Shown: positions 1 to 9,057 of the stretch, piece by piece
Layout: the number at the start of each line of letters is the position of its first letter
Position numbering within the stretch: position 1 is the first letter of the stretch
Assembly: GCF_020866905.1 (NCBI RefSeq)
Contig: NZ_JAIVCC010000001.1
Span: 153,148 to 217,147, forward strand
Direction: 5' to 3'
DNA: 64,000 nucleotides
Source of the DNA: Salinimicrobium sediminilitoris
GTDB lineage: Bacteria > Bacteroidota > Bacteroidia > Flavobacteriales > Flavobacteriaceae
Notes under the pieces: generated by a model
Database searches by the model: none
Seen by the model: only the letters and a program-made list of their open reading frames with translations
What the model was told of the DNA's origin: nothing
Translations under genes and position numbers: made by a program

Positions 1-59
1 TATCCTGCAATTTTTCTTCTGAGAATTAGAAAATGGACGTTACTTGCTGCTTCCTCACC

Positions 60-89
60 TTGCATAGAACCTTGCAAGTACTATATTTG
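60..89 (+). promoter_or_regulatory. Bacteroidota-type promoter of the alanine symporter gene
   Basis: A TTG at 60-62 and a TATATTTG -7 box at 82-89 are 19 bases apart, matching the known Bacteroidota promoter consensus (-33 TTG, -7 TAnnTTTG). The ATG of the symporter is at 94, only four bases past the box, so the transcript would begin at or just after the start codon region and be leaderless or nearly so. Confidence 0.5.
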
Positions 90-93
90 CTTT

Positions 94-1488
94 ATGGCTA
101 AACTAGATGAGTTTGTAGCTGAATTCGCCTCCTTCGTTTGGGGCCTTCCGCTTTTAATTTTACTTACCGGAGGTGGATTATATCTCCTTATACTTTCCAG
201 ATTTCTCCCTTTTCGATATCTACGGCATTCTATTGAAGTGCTGCGGGGAAAATATGATGACCCCAATGATCCCGGGGAGATCAATCACTTTAAAGCACTT
301 TCTACTGCTTTGTCGTCTACCATAGGAATGGGAAATATTGCCGGGGTTGCAGTGGCGATTGCTATTGGAGGTCCCGGTGCGATGTTCTGGTTGTGGATAA
401 GTGCCGTTATTGGGATGGCAACAAAATTTTTCACCAATACCCTGGCGGTCATGTACCGTGGAAAAGATTCTGAAGGAAAACTGCAGGGTGGTCCCATGTA
501 TTTCATTACCGAAGGTCTTGGAAAGAAATGGTGGATCATGGCAGCCTTTTTTAGTGTTGCCGGTCTGGTAGGAGCCCTGCCGGTGTTTAATGTAAATCAA
601 CTTACCCAGGCCATCAATTATATCCTCTTAAGTCCCAATGGGGTGGAGGTGACTTTTACTTCCAATTTGATCATTGGGATCATTCTGGCGATAATTACGG
701 CAGTGGTGATCTATGGAGGACTGGCCCGCATAAGTAGTACGGTGTCCAAAATGGTACCGGTTATGGTTGCGCTTTATTTTGTATCTGTGCTCATAATACT
801 TATTGTGAATTTTGATCAGGTGCCATATTATTTCGGACTCATTTTTACAGATGCTTTTGCTGCAGAAAATTACGCCGGAGAGCCATTTTTAGGAGGTATG
901 TTGGGCGGACTCATTATTCTGGGTATACGCCGTGGCGCTTTCTCTAATGAGGCGGGAATAGGGACTGCTCCCATGGCTCACGGGGCCGCCAAAACTGCCG
1001 AGCCTGTAAGGGAAGGTCTAGTGGCTATGCTGGGACCGGCCATTGACACTCTTATCGTTTGTTCCTTAACGGGAATGGCTATCCTTGTGACGGGGGTGTG
1101 GCAAACGCATGACGTTAATGGGGTGAGTTTAACCGCTGCTGCTTTTAATGACTCAATCCCGGTCTATGGAAATTACCTGCTGTTGGTGTGCATCGCCATC
1201 TTTAGTATTTCCTCTTTGTTCTCCTATTCTTACTACGGAAGCAAATGTCTTTCTTTCCTAATTGGAGCTAAGAACAAGCATTATTACAATTATTTTTATA
1301 TCCTGAGTATACTTCTGGGGGCGACAACTTCTCTAAGCTTAATGATCAATCTCATTGACGGATTTTTCGCTTTAATGGCAATTCCAACCATGACTGCGAC
1401 TCTTATTATGGCACCCAGAGTGCTGAAGGAAGCAAAAAGATACTTCTTAAACCTGAAGGCTTCTTCTAATCCTGTTAACCAAAAGTAA
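94..1488 (+). CDS. AGCS-family sodium:alanine symporter
   Basis: A 464-residue inner-membrane secondary transporter that couples uptake of alanine or a related small amino acid to Na+. It has about ten hydrophobic spans. The family signature GPGAMFWLWISAVIGM lies near residue 90, and RRGAFSNEAGIGTAPMAHG lies near residue 276, the most conserved AGCS segment. Length is normal for the family (440-540). The ATG at 94 sits directly behind a TATATTTG box. The 3' end overlaps the convergent oxidoreductase gene by 14 bases, so the two genes share their termination zone. Family membership is clear; the exact substrate and ion are inferred. Confidence 0.92.
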   Translation: MAKLDEFVAEFASFVWGLPLLILLTGGGLYLLILSRFLPFRYLRHSIEVLRGKYDDPNDPGEINHFKALSTALSSTIGMGNIAGVAVAIAIGGPGAMFWLWISAVIGMATKFFTNTLAVMYRGKDSEGKLQGGPMYFITEGLGKKWWIMAAFFSVAGLVGALPVFNVNQLTQAINYILLSPNGVEVTFTSNLIIGIILAIITAVVIYGGLARISSTVSKMVPVMVALYFVSVLIILIVNFDQVPYYFGLIFTDAFAAENYAGEPFLGGMLGGLIILGIRRGAFSNEAGIGTAPMAHGAAKTAEPVREGLVAMLGPAIDTLIVCSLTGMAILVTGVWQTHDVNGVSLTAAAFNDSIPVYGNYLLLVCIAIFSISSLFSYSYYGSKCLSFLIGAKNKHYYNYFYILSILLGATTSLSLMINLIDGFFALMAIPTMTATLIMAPRVLKEAKRYFLNLKASSNPVNQK

Positions 1489-2533
1489 TCACTCTTCGTT
1501 CATCCTGGCTCTGTTGCGCAGCCTCTATGATCCTTATGACATCACGGGCCTGTTCTGGTTTAACCGCTAAGGCTTCACCTGCCGTGATCGCATTATAAAG
1601 ATTCTGGTAAATTACCGTGTAGTTTCCGCGTTCACTCTCGATTAAATTTTCTTCTTGTACGGTTTTCAGTTTTCCCCAGATATTCTTGGGCTCCACTCCC
1701 CATTCCGAAGTGTCTATTGGTCTTTTTCCCTCTTTAAGAGCTTCTTCCTGTACATCTGCGCCAAACTTTACAAAGCTCCCTTTGGTCCCAAAAACCTGGA
1801 ATGTAGGTCCTTTATCTTTGACCAGCATTCCTGCCTTTAAGGTGACCTTGAGGTTAGGGTAAAAGAGCAGGAGTTCAAAAGCATCGGGTACTGTCGCACC
1901 TTCCCGCTGTGTCCTTATATCGGCAAAAACTTCTTTTGGGTTGCCAAACAGGTTTAGCGCCTGGTCGATGAGGTGACTGCCCAGGTCGTAGAGAATTCCG
2001 CTGCCGGGATTTTCTTTTTTCTCTTTCCAGCCGGGTTTAACTTCATTTCTAAACCGGTCGAAGTGGGCCTCATATTCCACTACCTTTCCTAAAAGGCCAT
2101 TTTTGACGATCTTTTTTACGGTCTGGAAATCACTGTCCCACCGGCGGTTGTGATTTACACCAAGAACCAATTTTTTTTGATGAGCCAGCTTTATAAGGTC
2201 ATTGGCCTCTCTTGAATGTGGTGTAAAGGGTTTTTCTGCCATTACATTTTTATTCGCTTCAAGAGCCTGTTTTGCAAAGGTATAATGCAGGTGGTTAGGT
2301 AAAACCAGGACAACAAGATCAATATCTGGATCTTCAATAATTGCTGAATATTCTTTCACCACTTTTACCTGCGGAAAATCTTTTTTGGCGGCCTTGATGT
2401 TTTTGGGGCTGGAGGTGAGGACTTTAGTTACATTAAATCCTTCAACACTGGATAGAATAGGGGCATTGTAGATGCTTCCACCGGAACCATAGCCGGCAAA
2501 GGCAGTATTTACCTGCTTCATTTTTATTTTCAA
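1475..2533 (-). CDS. Gfo/Idh/MocA family NAD(P)-dependent oxidoreductase
   Basis: A 352-residue cytosolic oxidoreductase, probably acting on a sugar or cyclitol derivative. The N-terminal Rossmann fold has the nucleotide-binding motif GYGSGGSIYNAP (near residue 14), and the catalytic-lysine motif AEKPF follows near residue 100, as in YhhX-like members. The C-terminal half is the usual alpha/beta substrate domain. Two possible starts, Met1 (2533) and Met5 (2521), give nearly the same protein. It lies downstream of the receiver/sensor pair on the same strand, separated by about 50 bases that hold a short AAAAATGGCATTTTT palindrome. Substrate cannot be read from the sequence. Confidence 0.88.
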   Translation of the reverse strand: MKIKMKQVNTAFAGYGSGGSIYNAPILSSVEGFNVTKVLTSSPKNIKAAKKDFPQVKVVKEYSAIIEDPDIDLVVLVLPNHLHYTFAKQALEANKNVMAEKPFTPHSREANDLIKLAHQKKLVLGVNHNRRWDSDFQTVKKIVKNGLLGKVVEYEAHFDRFRNEVKPGWKEKKENPGSGILYDLGSHLIDQALNLFGNPKEVFADIRTQREGATVPDAFELLLFYPNLKVTLKAGMLVKDKGPTFQVFGTKGSFVKFGADVQEEALKEGKRPIDTSEWGVEPKNIWGKLKTVQEENLIESERGNYTVIYQNLYNAITAGEALAVKPEQARDVIRIIEAAQQSQDERRVITFG

Positions 2534-2559
2534 GGTAGAAATTTCCGCAGAATTTCACC

Positions 2560-2582
2560 CCCTAAAAATGGCATTTTTGGAA
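2560..2582. terminator. weak palindrome of the AAAAATGnCATTTTT family
   Basis: The sequence AAAAATGGCATTTTT (2564-2578), flanked by CC and GG, forms a short A/T-rich hairpin just past the receiver-gene stop (2584, minus strand). Related palindromes lie at other gene ends in the window (20227, 28243, 33229). It may be a weak terminator or a processing site. Confidence 0.35.
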
Positions 2583-2583
2583 C

Positions 2584-3039
2584 CTATTTTTCAGTTTCCT
2601 TTGTTTCTTCAACTCCTCTTAAAAAGAACTGTCGCACCGGCTCCAGCTTTTTAATTTTCAATATGCATTCCGGGCTTAGGGGTTTGCGACAAAAGTGAAT
2701 GACCTGGTCATACGTTTGAGCTTTGAGATAATCCTGTTGATTTATGGAAGAGGTCACTACGATAACATACACCTGGGCCTGCGGCGGATTTTTCTTTAAT
2801 TTATTCAGGAATTTCCAGCCGTCGAGAACGGGCATATTGAGATCGAGTAAAATGAGAAAATGCTTGTCGGGCCTGTCATTTTTCTGAAGATAATCCAGGG
2901 CCTCCTTTCCGTTATAGCACAACACCGGTAGATGTTCAATACGAGAGGACTTCAGGCTGTTCTTGTGCAAAAGGGTAACCACCTTGTCATCATCTACTAC
3001 CAATACTTCTAACCGGCCTGCATTACCTGACTTCAACAT
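2584..3039 (-). CDS. single-domain response regulator (receiver only)
   Basis: A 151-residue protein consisting of one REC domain and no output domain. All receiver landmarks are present: acidic pocket DDD at 16-18, phospho-acceptor Asp66 in LLDLNMP, the conserved Thr near 96 (VTSS) and the Lys at 119 (RKPL). Its start overlaps the end of the upstream PAS/GAF sensor gene by 17 bases, so the two are translationally coupled and almost certainly partners. The lone REC suggests a phosphorelay or protein-interaction role rather than direct DNA binding. Confidence 0.9.
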   Translation of the reverse strand: MLKSGNAGRLEVLVVDDDKVVTLLHKNSLKSSRIEHLPVLCYNGKEALDYLQKNDRPDKHFLILLDLNMPVLDGWKFLNKLKKNPPQAQVYVIVVTSSINQQDYLKAQTYDQVIHFCRKPLSPECILKIKKLEPVRQFFLRGVEETKETEK

Positions 3040-5776
3040 TAATCTTTTCAGTTTTTTCTACAATACTTCGAATGATGCTGTCCAGCTCATTTGCCGAATC
3101 TTTTATGTGAAACAGGATCTCTTCTTGTGACATATCTTCAAAAACCTCTTCATCCAGCAGGTGAAGAAGGCCTTTTATTCGTGCCAAGGGAGCCCTCACT
3201 ACATGAGACTGCTCCCAGGCGATCTCCTTTAAAACCTTGTTTTGACTCTGTATTTTCCGAAGTAATTTTCTCGAATTGGTGACGTCCAGCACAGCACCTA
3301 TCATCCTGGTCGCCTTTTTGTTCTGGTCTCTCAGAATATATCCGCGATCGGTAATGTGGGCAATCTTTCCATCGGCTTTTACGATACGATATTCCAGCTT
3401 CCATTTATCGACTTCAGGATCTGCTATGGCGCAGGCAAGGGAGCGTTGAACTTTTTCTCTGTCCTCATCGGGCACTTTGGTGAGCCAGAAAGAATGAACC
3501 GAGGTGGCTTCATTGGTGTCATACCCAAAGATCTTTTTATAACCTTTGCTACGCGTCACCGAATCTGTAGCAATATCCCAGTCCCAAATCATTTCATTGG
3601 TTGCTTTCATGGCCATTTTAAAGCGCTTATTAGCGATCCTTAAAGCCTCTCTTTTTGCTGTAATTTCTGAAATATCACTAGTGGCCCCAATAAGCCTTAG
3701 GGCTTTGCCGGTGTGGTCCCGCAGGATATATCCACGGTCCACTACCCTGGCATAAGTGCCATCGGCCTTTCTAAAGCGGTATTCTGTCTTTATAAAATCT
3801 TCATTAGGATTCGAAATTATATCGGCCAGTTTCTTTTTTTCTACAGGCTTATCTTCGGGATGTATATTAATTTTCCAGAAATCTCTCTTATTAACAACAT
3901 CTGCAGGATAACCGAACAACTCACGAGGGCCCCTGTGAAAACGGGTAACGTCGTTGCTGGTAAGATCCCAATCATAAATTAGATCCTGGGTGGCAGTTGC
4001 TGCCAGTTGGTACCTTTCATTAATATGTTCTATTTCACGTGCCTGTTCAATAACCGTAGTGATATCCCTGGAATTGGCAACAATACCTTTAACCGCCGAA
4101 TCATTCATTAGATTGGTGGCCGTGGTTTGGACCCAGCGATATTCTCCCTTTTTATTTTTAAACCTGAAAGGAGAGATCCTTACCTGCTTTTTGTCCTTAA
4201 GCTGGTAAAATTGTTCTTTAACCCTTTCCCAGTCATCACAATGGATAAAATGGTAGGCATTCTTTCCTATAAGTTCTTTTGGATCAAATCCCAGGATGGA
4301 TTTATAATTTTCGCTTACAAAGGAGTAATAACCATCAATATCCAAAATCCCGATAAGATCTGACCCTTCCTGGACCATGGATCTGAATTTCTGCTCACTA
4401 AGTTTAAGTTCTTCCTCTCTTTTCTTAACTTTTTTCAAAGCCGCATTTTTCTCGAAAGCATTGGTAAGGTTTTGGGTAAGGCTTTTGAGAAAACTAATTT
4501 CTTCTTCTTTCCAGATACGCTGAACAGAACAGTCGTCGAAACCAACAAATCCTGAAAGATTTTCCTCCACAAAAATTGGAAGTAATAACATGGACTTAAT
4601 ATGCTGTTCCTGGAAAATGTCTTTTAAGGTGCCGGGAGACAGTTCTTCTAAGGTAGCAGTAAAGGGAAGGTTTTTAATTAAGGGCGCTGTGATCTCCTCA
4701 ACTTTTTTTATTGGCATATTCTGCATCTCCTGGTTGTCGATCTGCGGAAAAGCTCTTTCACTGCACCATTCCACTTTCTGACTAATGAGGATTTCTCCTG
4801 TTTCGGGATGGGTATCGGCACCAAAATAATACATTCTGTCTGCTTCAACGGTTTCGGCTATGACACCAAAAGTTTCATGAAGAACTTCATTATTGATCTC
4901 ATTCTCGAGGAGCGAACTTACAAATGCAGCGTTGACCTCCAGGAAACGACTTTTTTCTATAATTACTTTTTCACTCTGCTTGAGCTGGGTAACATCCTTG
5001 GCAATACCGTGAACCTCCACAACCTTTCCCTCGAGGAACATTGGCATTAAAAGAATCTTAAGTACAACCGTGTTTCCTGCGGCCGAATTAAAATCAGCTT
5101 CAAAGGAAGTGATTTGACCACCCACTGCTTTGTTAAAATGATCCAGGATGAGTTGCTTGTGATAAGGGGCGCAAAATGGTAGGAAATTGGAGTTTATTAA
5201 TTCTTCGAAAGGAAGTTCTGCTAACTTTACGAGGCTGTCGTTGGCATGCAAAAAATTACCTTCCAGGTCGAGCCTGTAAAGACCATCCGGATTTTCCCTG
5301 ATAAAATTTTTGAATTGTTGCCTGTTGGCATTGAGTTCTTCCTCAATTTCCCGATCGCGTTTTTTACGTTTGTTTTCCAGAGTGACATCCTGGGTAGTAT
5401 GGAGAATAGCCTCTACTTTTCCCCCTTCATTTTTTACCGGTACATTTTGAGAGGTGAAATAGCGTTCTTCAAACTTTCCCGTCCTCTTGTTTTTAATATC
5501 ATAGCGAAGATCTTTGGCTTCGGCTTTTTTTCCGGTCTGGATTACTTTCTCCAGTGCGAGATTGAAATGATCATGACCGTATTCTTGAAGATCGGGATTG
5601 GGAGGAAAAGCTTCTTTGCTGTTTTTGTTTATAAGCTCTTCTCTTGTAGTGCCGGTTAACTCAAGATAGGCCGGGTTTACTTCAACAACTGTGAACGCTC
5701 CGGAATCTTCGAGTTTTAACACCAGGCACGCAAATGGAATAGCTTCAAAAATGTCTTTCCAGCAGTTTTCTCTCAT
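3023..5776 (-). CDS. multi-PAS/GAF sensor ending in a HisKA-like helix pair, no ATPase domain
   Basis: A 917-residue cytosolic sensor; no transmembrane segment is visible. Order as read: PAS (~8-130), PAS (~160-265), GAF (~285-440), PAS (~460-580), PAS/PAC (~590-715), PAS/PAC (~720-840), then a dimerisation helix with the H-box EQSHVVRAPLARIKGLL. The candidate phospho-His is residue 858. Only 59 residues follow it, so there is no room for the N, G1, F and G2 boxes of a HATPase domain. The next gene is a lone receiver that overlaps the stop codon. The protein therefore cannot autophosphorylate by itself; it may be a phosphotransfer scaffold or work with a catalytic domain supplied in trans. 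The reading frame looks intact up to the stop. Confidence 0.85.
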   Translation of the reverse strand: MRENCWKDIFEAIPFACLVLKLEDSGAFTVVEVNPAYLELTGTTREELINKNSKEAFPPNPDLQEYGHDHFNLALEKVIQTGKKAEAKDLRYDIKNKRTGKFEERYFTSQNVPVKNEGGKVEAILHTTQDVTLENKRKKRDREIEEELNANRQQFKNFIRENPDGLYRLDLEGNFLHANDSLVKLAELPFEELINSNFLPFCAPYHKQLILDHFNKAVGGQITSFEADFNSAAGNTVVLKILLMPMFLEGKVVEVHGIAKDVTQLKQSEKVIIEKSRFLEVNAAFVSSLLENEINNEVLHETFGVIAETVEADRMYYFGADTHPETGEILISQKVEWCSERAFPQIDNQEMQNMPIKKVEEITAPLIKNLPFTATLEELSPGTLKDIFQEQHIKSMLLLPIFVEENLSGFVGFDDCSVQRIWKEEEISFLKSLTQNLTNAFEKNAALKKVKKREEELKLSEQKFRSMVQEGSDLIGILDIDGYYSFVSENYKSILGFDPKELIGKNAYHFIHCDDWERVKEQFYQLKDKKQVRISPFRFKNKKGEYRWVQTTATNLMNDSAVKGIVANSRDITTVIEQAREIEHINERYQLAATATQDLIYDWDLTSNDVTRFHRGPRELFGYPADVVNKRDFWKINIHPEDKPVEKKKLADIISNPNEDFIKTEYRFRKADGTYARVVDRGYILRDHTGKALRLIGATSDISEITAKREALRIANKRFKMAMKATNEMIWDWDIATDSVTRSKGYKKIFGYDTNEATSVHSFWLTKVPDEDREKVQRSLACAIADPEVDKWKLEYRIVKADGKIAHITDRGYILRDQNKKATRMIGAVLDVTNSRKLLRKIQSQNKVLKEIAWEQSHVVRAPLARIKGLLHLLDEEVFEDMSQEEILFHIKDSANELDSIIRSIVEKTEKINVEVR

Positions 5777-5835
5777 TGTAGGGGATATGAAAAATAAAAC
5801 CTGCCTTTGGGCTTATTTTTTTGTTAAAGGCACAA

Positions 5836-5843
5836 CAAATATA
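5836..5843 (-). promoter_or_regulatory. -7 box upstream of the sensor/receiver operon
   Basis: On the minus strand the sequence reads TATATTTG, a perfect TAnnTTTG box, about 60 bases upstream of the sensor start codon. It is the best promoter candidate in the 230-base gap between the sensor and uspA. Confidence 0.45.
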
Positions 5844-6009
5844 ATCAAAAAATAATGTCTGGAGCTATTGAAAATTACCATGTTAGCCCTTTAGGCGACA
5901 AAATTATCCCCTTTAACTGACAAAATGAAGATTTATGTAAGAATATTCCTTCATTAATTGGGGTAATGAAGGATAAGCATATTTTTTATTTTAATAAATT
6001 ACTTCCCAA

Positions 6010-6450
6010 TCAGTGTTTTACAGGTACCAAGAGTACTGGAATACCTAGATCATCAATAAGATCCTGTTCTAAACTGCCTACGAACATTTGATAGAAGAAA
6101 TTCTTTTTATGGTGGCCTGCAATCACAATATCTGCATTGATCTTTTGAACTTCCTTTTTAATCATTTTTGCTGTAGATCCTTCTAATTGAACAGCTTCGG
6201 CTTCAATGTTTTTTTGTCGGAGATCTTCCGCTAAACGTTTAACAAGGGCACCTTCTATTTTACGTTTTTCTACCCTTTTGTCTTGTGCAAATTGAGGGCC
6301 GGCTTCCAGACCCAGGAAGTCATCTGGATCGGGTTCGCTAACGTGAAGGATCCATATCTTGGATCCAAAGGCTTGTGCTAATTCTTCGGCTTTGGCTAAT
6401 AAACGACCGGCATTTTTCTCAATGTTGATCGCTACAAGGATCTTTTTCAT
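6010..6450 (-). CDS. universal stress protein (UspA family)
   Basis: A 146-residue single-domain Usp protein. It starts with the typical beta strand KKILVAINIE and has an acidic DPDD loop. The C-terminal nucleotide-binding loop runs from VIAGHHKK to VGS (near residues 110-125), followed by the strand IPVLLVPV. This glycine/serine pattern fits the ATP-binding type of Usp, though the first glycine spacing is slightly atypical. Usp proteins act in stress survival; no specific partner is evident. It is probably a single-gene unit, preceded by the terminator of the S9 peptidase gene. Confidence 0.85.
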   Translation of the reverse strand: MKKILVAINIEKNAGRLLAKAEELAQAFGSKIWILHVSEPDPDDFLGLEAGPQFAQDKRVEKRKIEGALVKRLAEDLRQKNIEAEAVQLEGSTAKMIKKEVQKINADIVIAGHHKKNFFYQMFVGSLEQDLIDDLGIPVLLVPVKH

Positions 6451-6524
6451 GTTGGTTTGGATTAGGGAAATAAAGTTAGGGAAAATACTCGGTTTTTAAA
6501 AGTCACCAGAGCTCCGGAATAAGA

Positions 6525-6550
6525 AAAACCGGCCCAAAAGGGTCCGGTTT
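6525..6550 (-). terminator. intrinsic terminator of the S9 peptidase gene
   Basis: AAACCGGCCC, loop AAAA, then GGGTCCGGTTT form a stem with one bulged base. Read on the minus strand, downstream of the stop at 6570, it is followed by a T-rich run. Confidence 0.7.
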
Positions 6551-6569
6551 CTTGTCATTTTTCAGGAGT

Positions 6570-8933
6570 TTAATCAATTAAGGTTTCATTGAATAACTTC
6601 AGTATCCTTTTATACTCATCGGTCCAGCTACTGGGCTGTGTGAAACCGTGATCTTCTACAGGATATACTGCCATTTCCCAATTGTCTTTCTCCAGTTCTA
6701 TCAGCCTTTGAGCCAGCCTCACCACATCCTGGAAATGGACGTTGATATCGATCATTCCGTGCGCGATCAAAAGATTCCCTTCTAAACCTTCAGCAAAATA
6801 AATAGGGGAGGAGCGCCTGTAGGCTAGTGGGTCATTGACCGGTTCGTTAAGTATGTTTGAGGTGTAGCCATGGTTGTAGTGGGCCCAATCTGTAACCGAA
6901 CGTAAGGCTGCGCCAGATTCAAATGATTCGGCTTCAGTAAACATAGCCATCAGGGTGATGAAGCCACCATAACTGCCGCCATAAATCCCTACTTTTTCGG
7001 GGTCTACACCATGTTCAGCTATAAGATATTTTACCCCGTCCACCTGGTCGCTGAGGTCTTTGCCGCCCATATGCCTGTAGATACCGGTGCGCCAGTCCCT
7101 GCCGTAGCCCGCACTTCCGCGGTAATCAATATCGAGTACCGTGTAACCGAGATCTGTGAGCAGGTTGTGAAACATATATTCCCTAAAATAACTTGACCAC
7201 CATTTGTGCACATTCTGAAGATAACCTGCCCCGTGAACAAAGACTACGGCAGCACCATTTTTCGCCTCCTGCGTAGGTTTATATAACCTGGCCGGTACCA
7301 TTGCACCATCTTCAGCTTTAAATTTCACAAGTTGAGGATCACGCCAGTTGTAATTCTTAAATTCCGGAGACTGGCCCGATGTTACCTGCTTTGCCTGAGC
7401 CTCTGCCGAAGTTTCCTTCACGTAAAGCTCCCAGGGCTTATTGGAGTAGGAATATCTTATAGCCATGTATTTTTCATTGGGCGATAGGTTTACCTCATTA
7501 TTTCCGGTGAGGCTGGTGAGCTGCTGCATCTTGCCGCCGCGCACAGGCATTTTGTAAAAGTGCCTCTCGCCCGAATGAACTTTTGAGGTCGTTAAATAAA
7601 AAGTTTTTCCATCATTCGAAAGTTTTGGATCAAACACTTCAAAATCCCCTTTTGTCAGCTGTTTCTTTTTTCCGGAGTTAACATTAAGAAGATAAAGATG
7701 GGAATAGCCGCTCTCTTCGCTTTGGAAGTAAATGTTCTCATTGTCATTTAACCAGCCAATATCGCCTCCACTCCAGGAATAGCCGATTCCGGGACCTGCG
7801 ATCCAAGCTTCGTCCCTTTGTCTGTCCAGGGATTTTAATTCCCCTGTTTCAAGATCCAGCCTTGCAATCCAACGATCCTTATTGTCCTGGGAACGAATTA
7901 CCATAACCGCTTTCTTTCCGTCATTGGAAAACCACGGGCCATAGGAATATACCTCCCGCACTTCCTCTGCCCATACCTTTTCGGGATAGTCCTGAACATA
8001 ATCGGGTAGATCTTTGATGCCGGGTAAATTTTCGGTCCTTACCTGGTAAACCGTATCTTTTTCAAGATTATAGATCATAGCTTCCATTGTAGTCTGCCCG
8101 CCGCCTACTTTGCTCCGTGCAGGCAGGTTCACGGTAAAACCCGAGAGGTCGGTGTAATCCGGAACACCAGTATCCTTTGCATCTGTGCTGGAGATCAACT
8201 GGAAAGTGACGTAATTTCCGGTTGGTGATACCGTTAAATTTCTTACCTGTTTACCGCCGGTGTAAAATGTAAATGGTTTAGGCCCGGCAGTAAGATCACG
8301 ATAAGTTTTTTGTGATTTCTTATTTTCATGGCGTTTCCTGACTTCTTCGAGGAGTTCAAGATTTTCATCCTGTAGCCATTGCTCTTGTGCAGAAAGTTCT
8401 TTTTCTTTCTTTTCTTCTTTTGTGCCTGAATTTATATTGGTCAGTTTTTTTATACCACCCGACTCGAGATCAAAAACAAATGCATTGTCGGCCAGAATAA
8501 AGCTAAGGCGGGTTTCGTCATTTAAAAATTGCGGATTTGAAATACTACCATTCAGCTCAAGGAGTTTTTGCTCTTCCTGCTTCTCGAGCTTATAAAGATA
8601 AAGGTCTCCATCGCGGGTATAGACCTTCATGTTTCGTGCTTTATTGAAATCGCCCGAACTTGGGAGTAGCTTATTCTCCTCCTGCCATGAAACTTTTTTT
8701 ATTTGCTTCGGGTTTTCAATGCTCACCCTGTATAGTGAGTCTGAAGGATTTTTGTCGGGATTATAGTCAAAGTAAATGTAATCATTATTAGGTCCCCACG
8801 TAATGTTCGAAGGAAATGTTCCCATCCAGGAAGGATCCTGCATTATTTTTTCTACCGTTAGATCTGATGTTTGGGCGTGGATAACCTGAAGGCTTAAAAA
8901 AGCCAGAATGAAGAGAAAATACTTGTTGGTCAT
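6570..8933 (-). CDS. secreted S9 prolyl-oligopeptidase family peptidase (DPP IV-like)
   Basis: A 787-residue periplasmic peptidase. I chose the ATG at 8933 because it begins a clean signal peptide (MTNKYFLFILAFLSLQVIHA); a start at 8999 would add 22 implausible residues. The N-terminal two-thirds carry repeated WD40/TolB-like beta-propeller segments. The C-terminal alpha/beta hydrolase domain has the nucleophile motif GGSYGG, the Asp in GMIDINVHF and the His in EDHGF, a complete Ser-Asp-His triad. Typical role: release of dipeptides from peptides in the periplasm, feeding amino-acid catabolism. Terminators on both sides make it a single-gene unit. Confidence 0.9.
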   Translation of the reverse strand: MTNKYFLFILAFLSLQVIHAQTSDLTVEKIMQDPSWMGTFPSNITWGPNNDYIYFDYNPDKNPSDSLYRVSIENPKQIKKVSWQEENKLLPSSGDFNKARNMKVYTRDGDLYLYKLEKQEEQKLLELNGSISNPQFLNDETRLSFILADNAFVFDLESGGIKKLTNINSGTKEEKKEKELSAQEQWLQDENLELLEEVRKRHENKKSQKTYRDLTAGPKPFTFYTGGKQVRNLTVSPTGNYVTFQLISSTDAKDTGVPDYTDLSGFTVNLPARSKVGGGQTTMEAMIYNLEKDTVYQVRTENLPGIKDLPDYVQDYPEKVWAEEVREVYSYGPWFSNDGKKAVMVIRSQDNKDRWIARLDLETGELKSLDRQRDEAWIAGPGIGYSWSGGDIGWLNDNENIYFQSEESGYSHLYLLNVNSGKKKQLTKGDFEVFDPKLSNDGKTFYLTTSKVHSGERHFYKMPVRGGKMQQLTSLTGNNEVNLSPNEKYMAIRYSYSNKPWELYVKETSAEAQAKQVTSGQSPEFKNYNWRDPQLVKFKAEDGAMVPARLYKPTQEAKNGAAVVFVHGAGYLQNVHKWWSSYFREYMFHNLLTDLGYTVLDIDYRGSAGYGRDWRTGIYRHMGGKDLSDQVDGVKYLIAEHGVDPEKVGIYGGSYGGFITLMAMFTEAESFESGAALRSVTDWAHYNHGYTSNILNEPVNDPLAYRRSSPIYFAEGLEGNLLIAHGMIDINVHFQDVVRLAQRLIELEKDNWEMAVYPVEDHGFTQPSSWTDEYKRILKLFNETLID

Positions 8934-8991
8934 ATATAAGAGTTGGAATTGAACCGGCAATATAAAAAATCCCCGGGAAAGGGGTAAAAGC

Positions 8992-9024
8992 AAAAGCACC
9001 CTCGCCGGGGCTAAGGGTGCTTTT
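8992..9024 (-). terminator. intrinsic terminator of the PA2169-family gene
   Basis: AAAAGCACCCT at 8992-9002 and AGGGTGCTTTT at 9014-9024 form a perfect 11-bp stem with an 11-base loop, followed on the minus strand by a T-rich stretch. It lies between the stop at 9058 and the start of the S9 gene. Confidence 0.75.
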
Positions 9025-9057
9025 ATTATGGCAGATATTATAATAAAAAGCAGGTTT

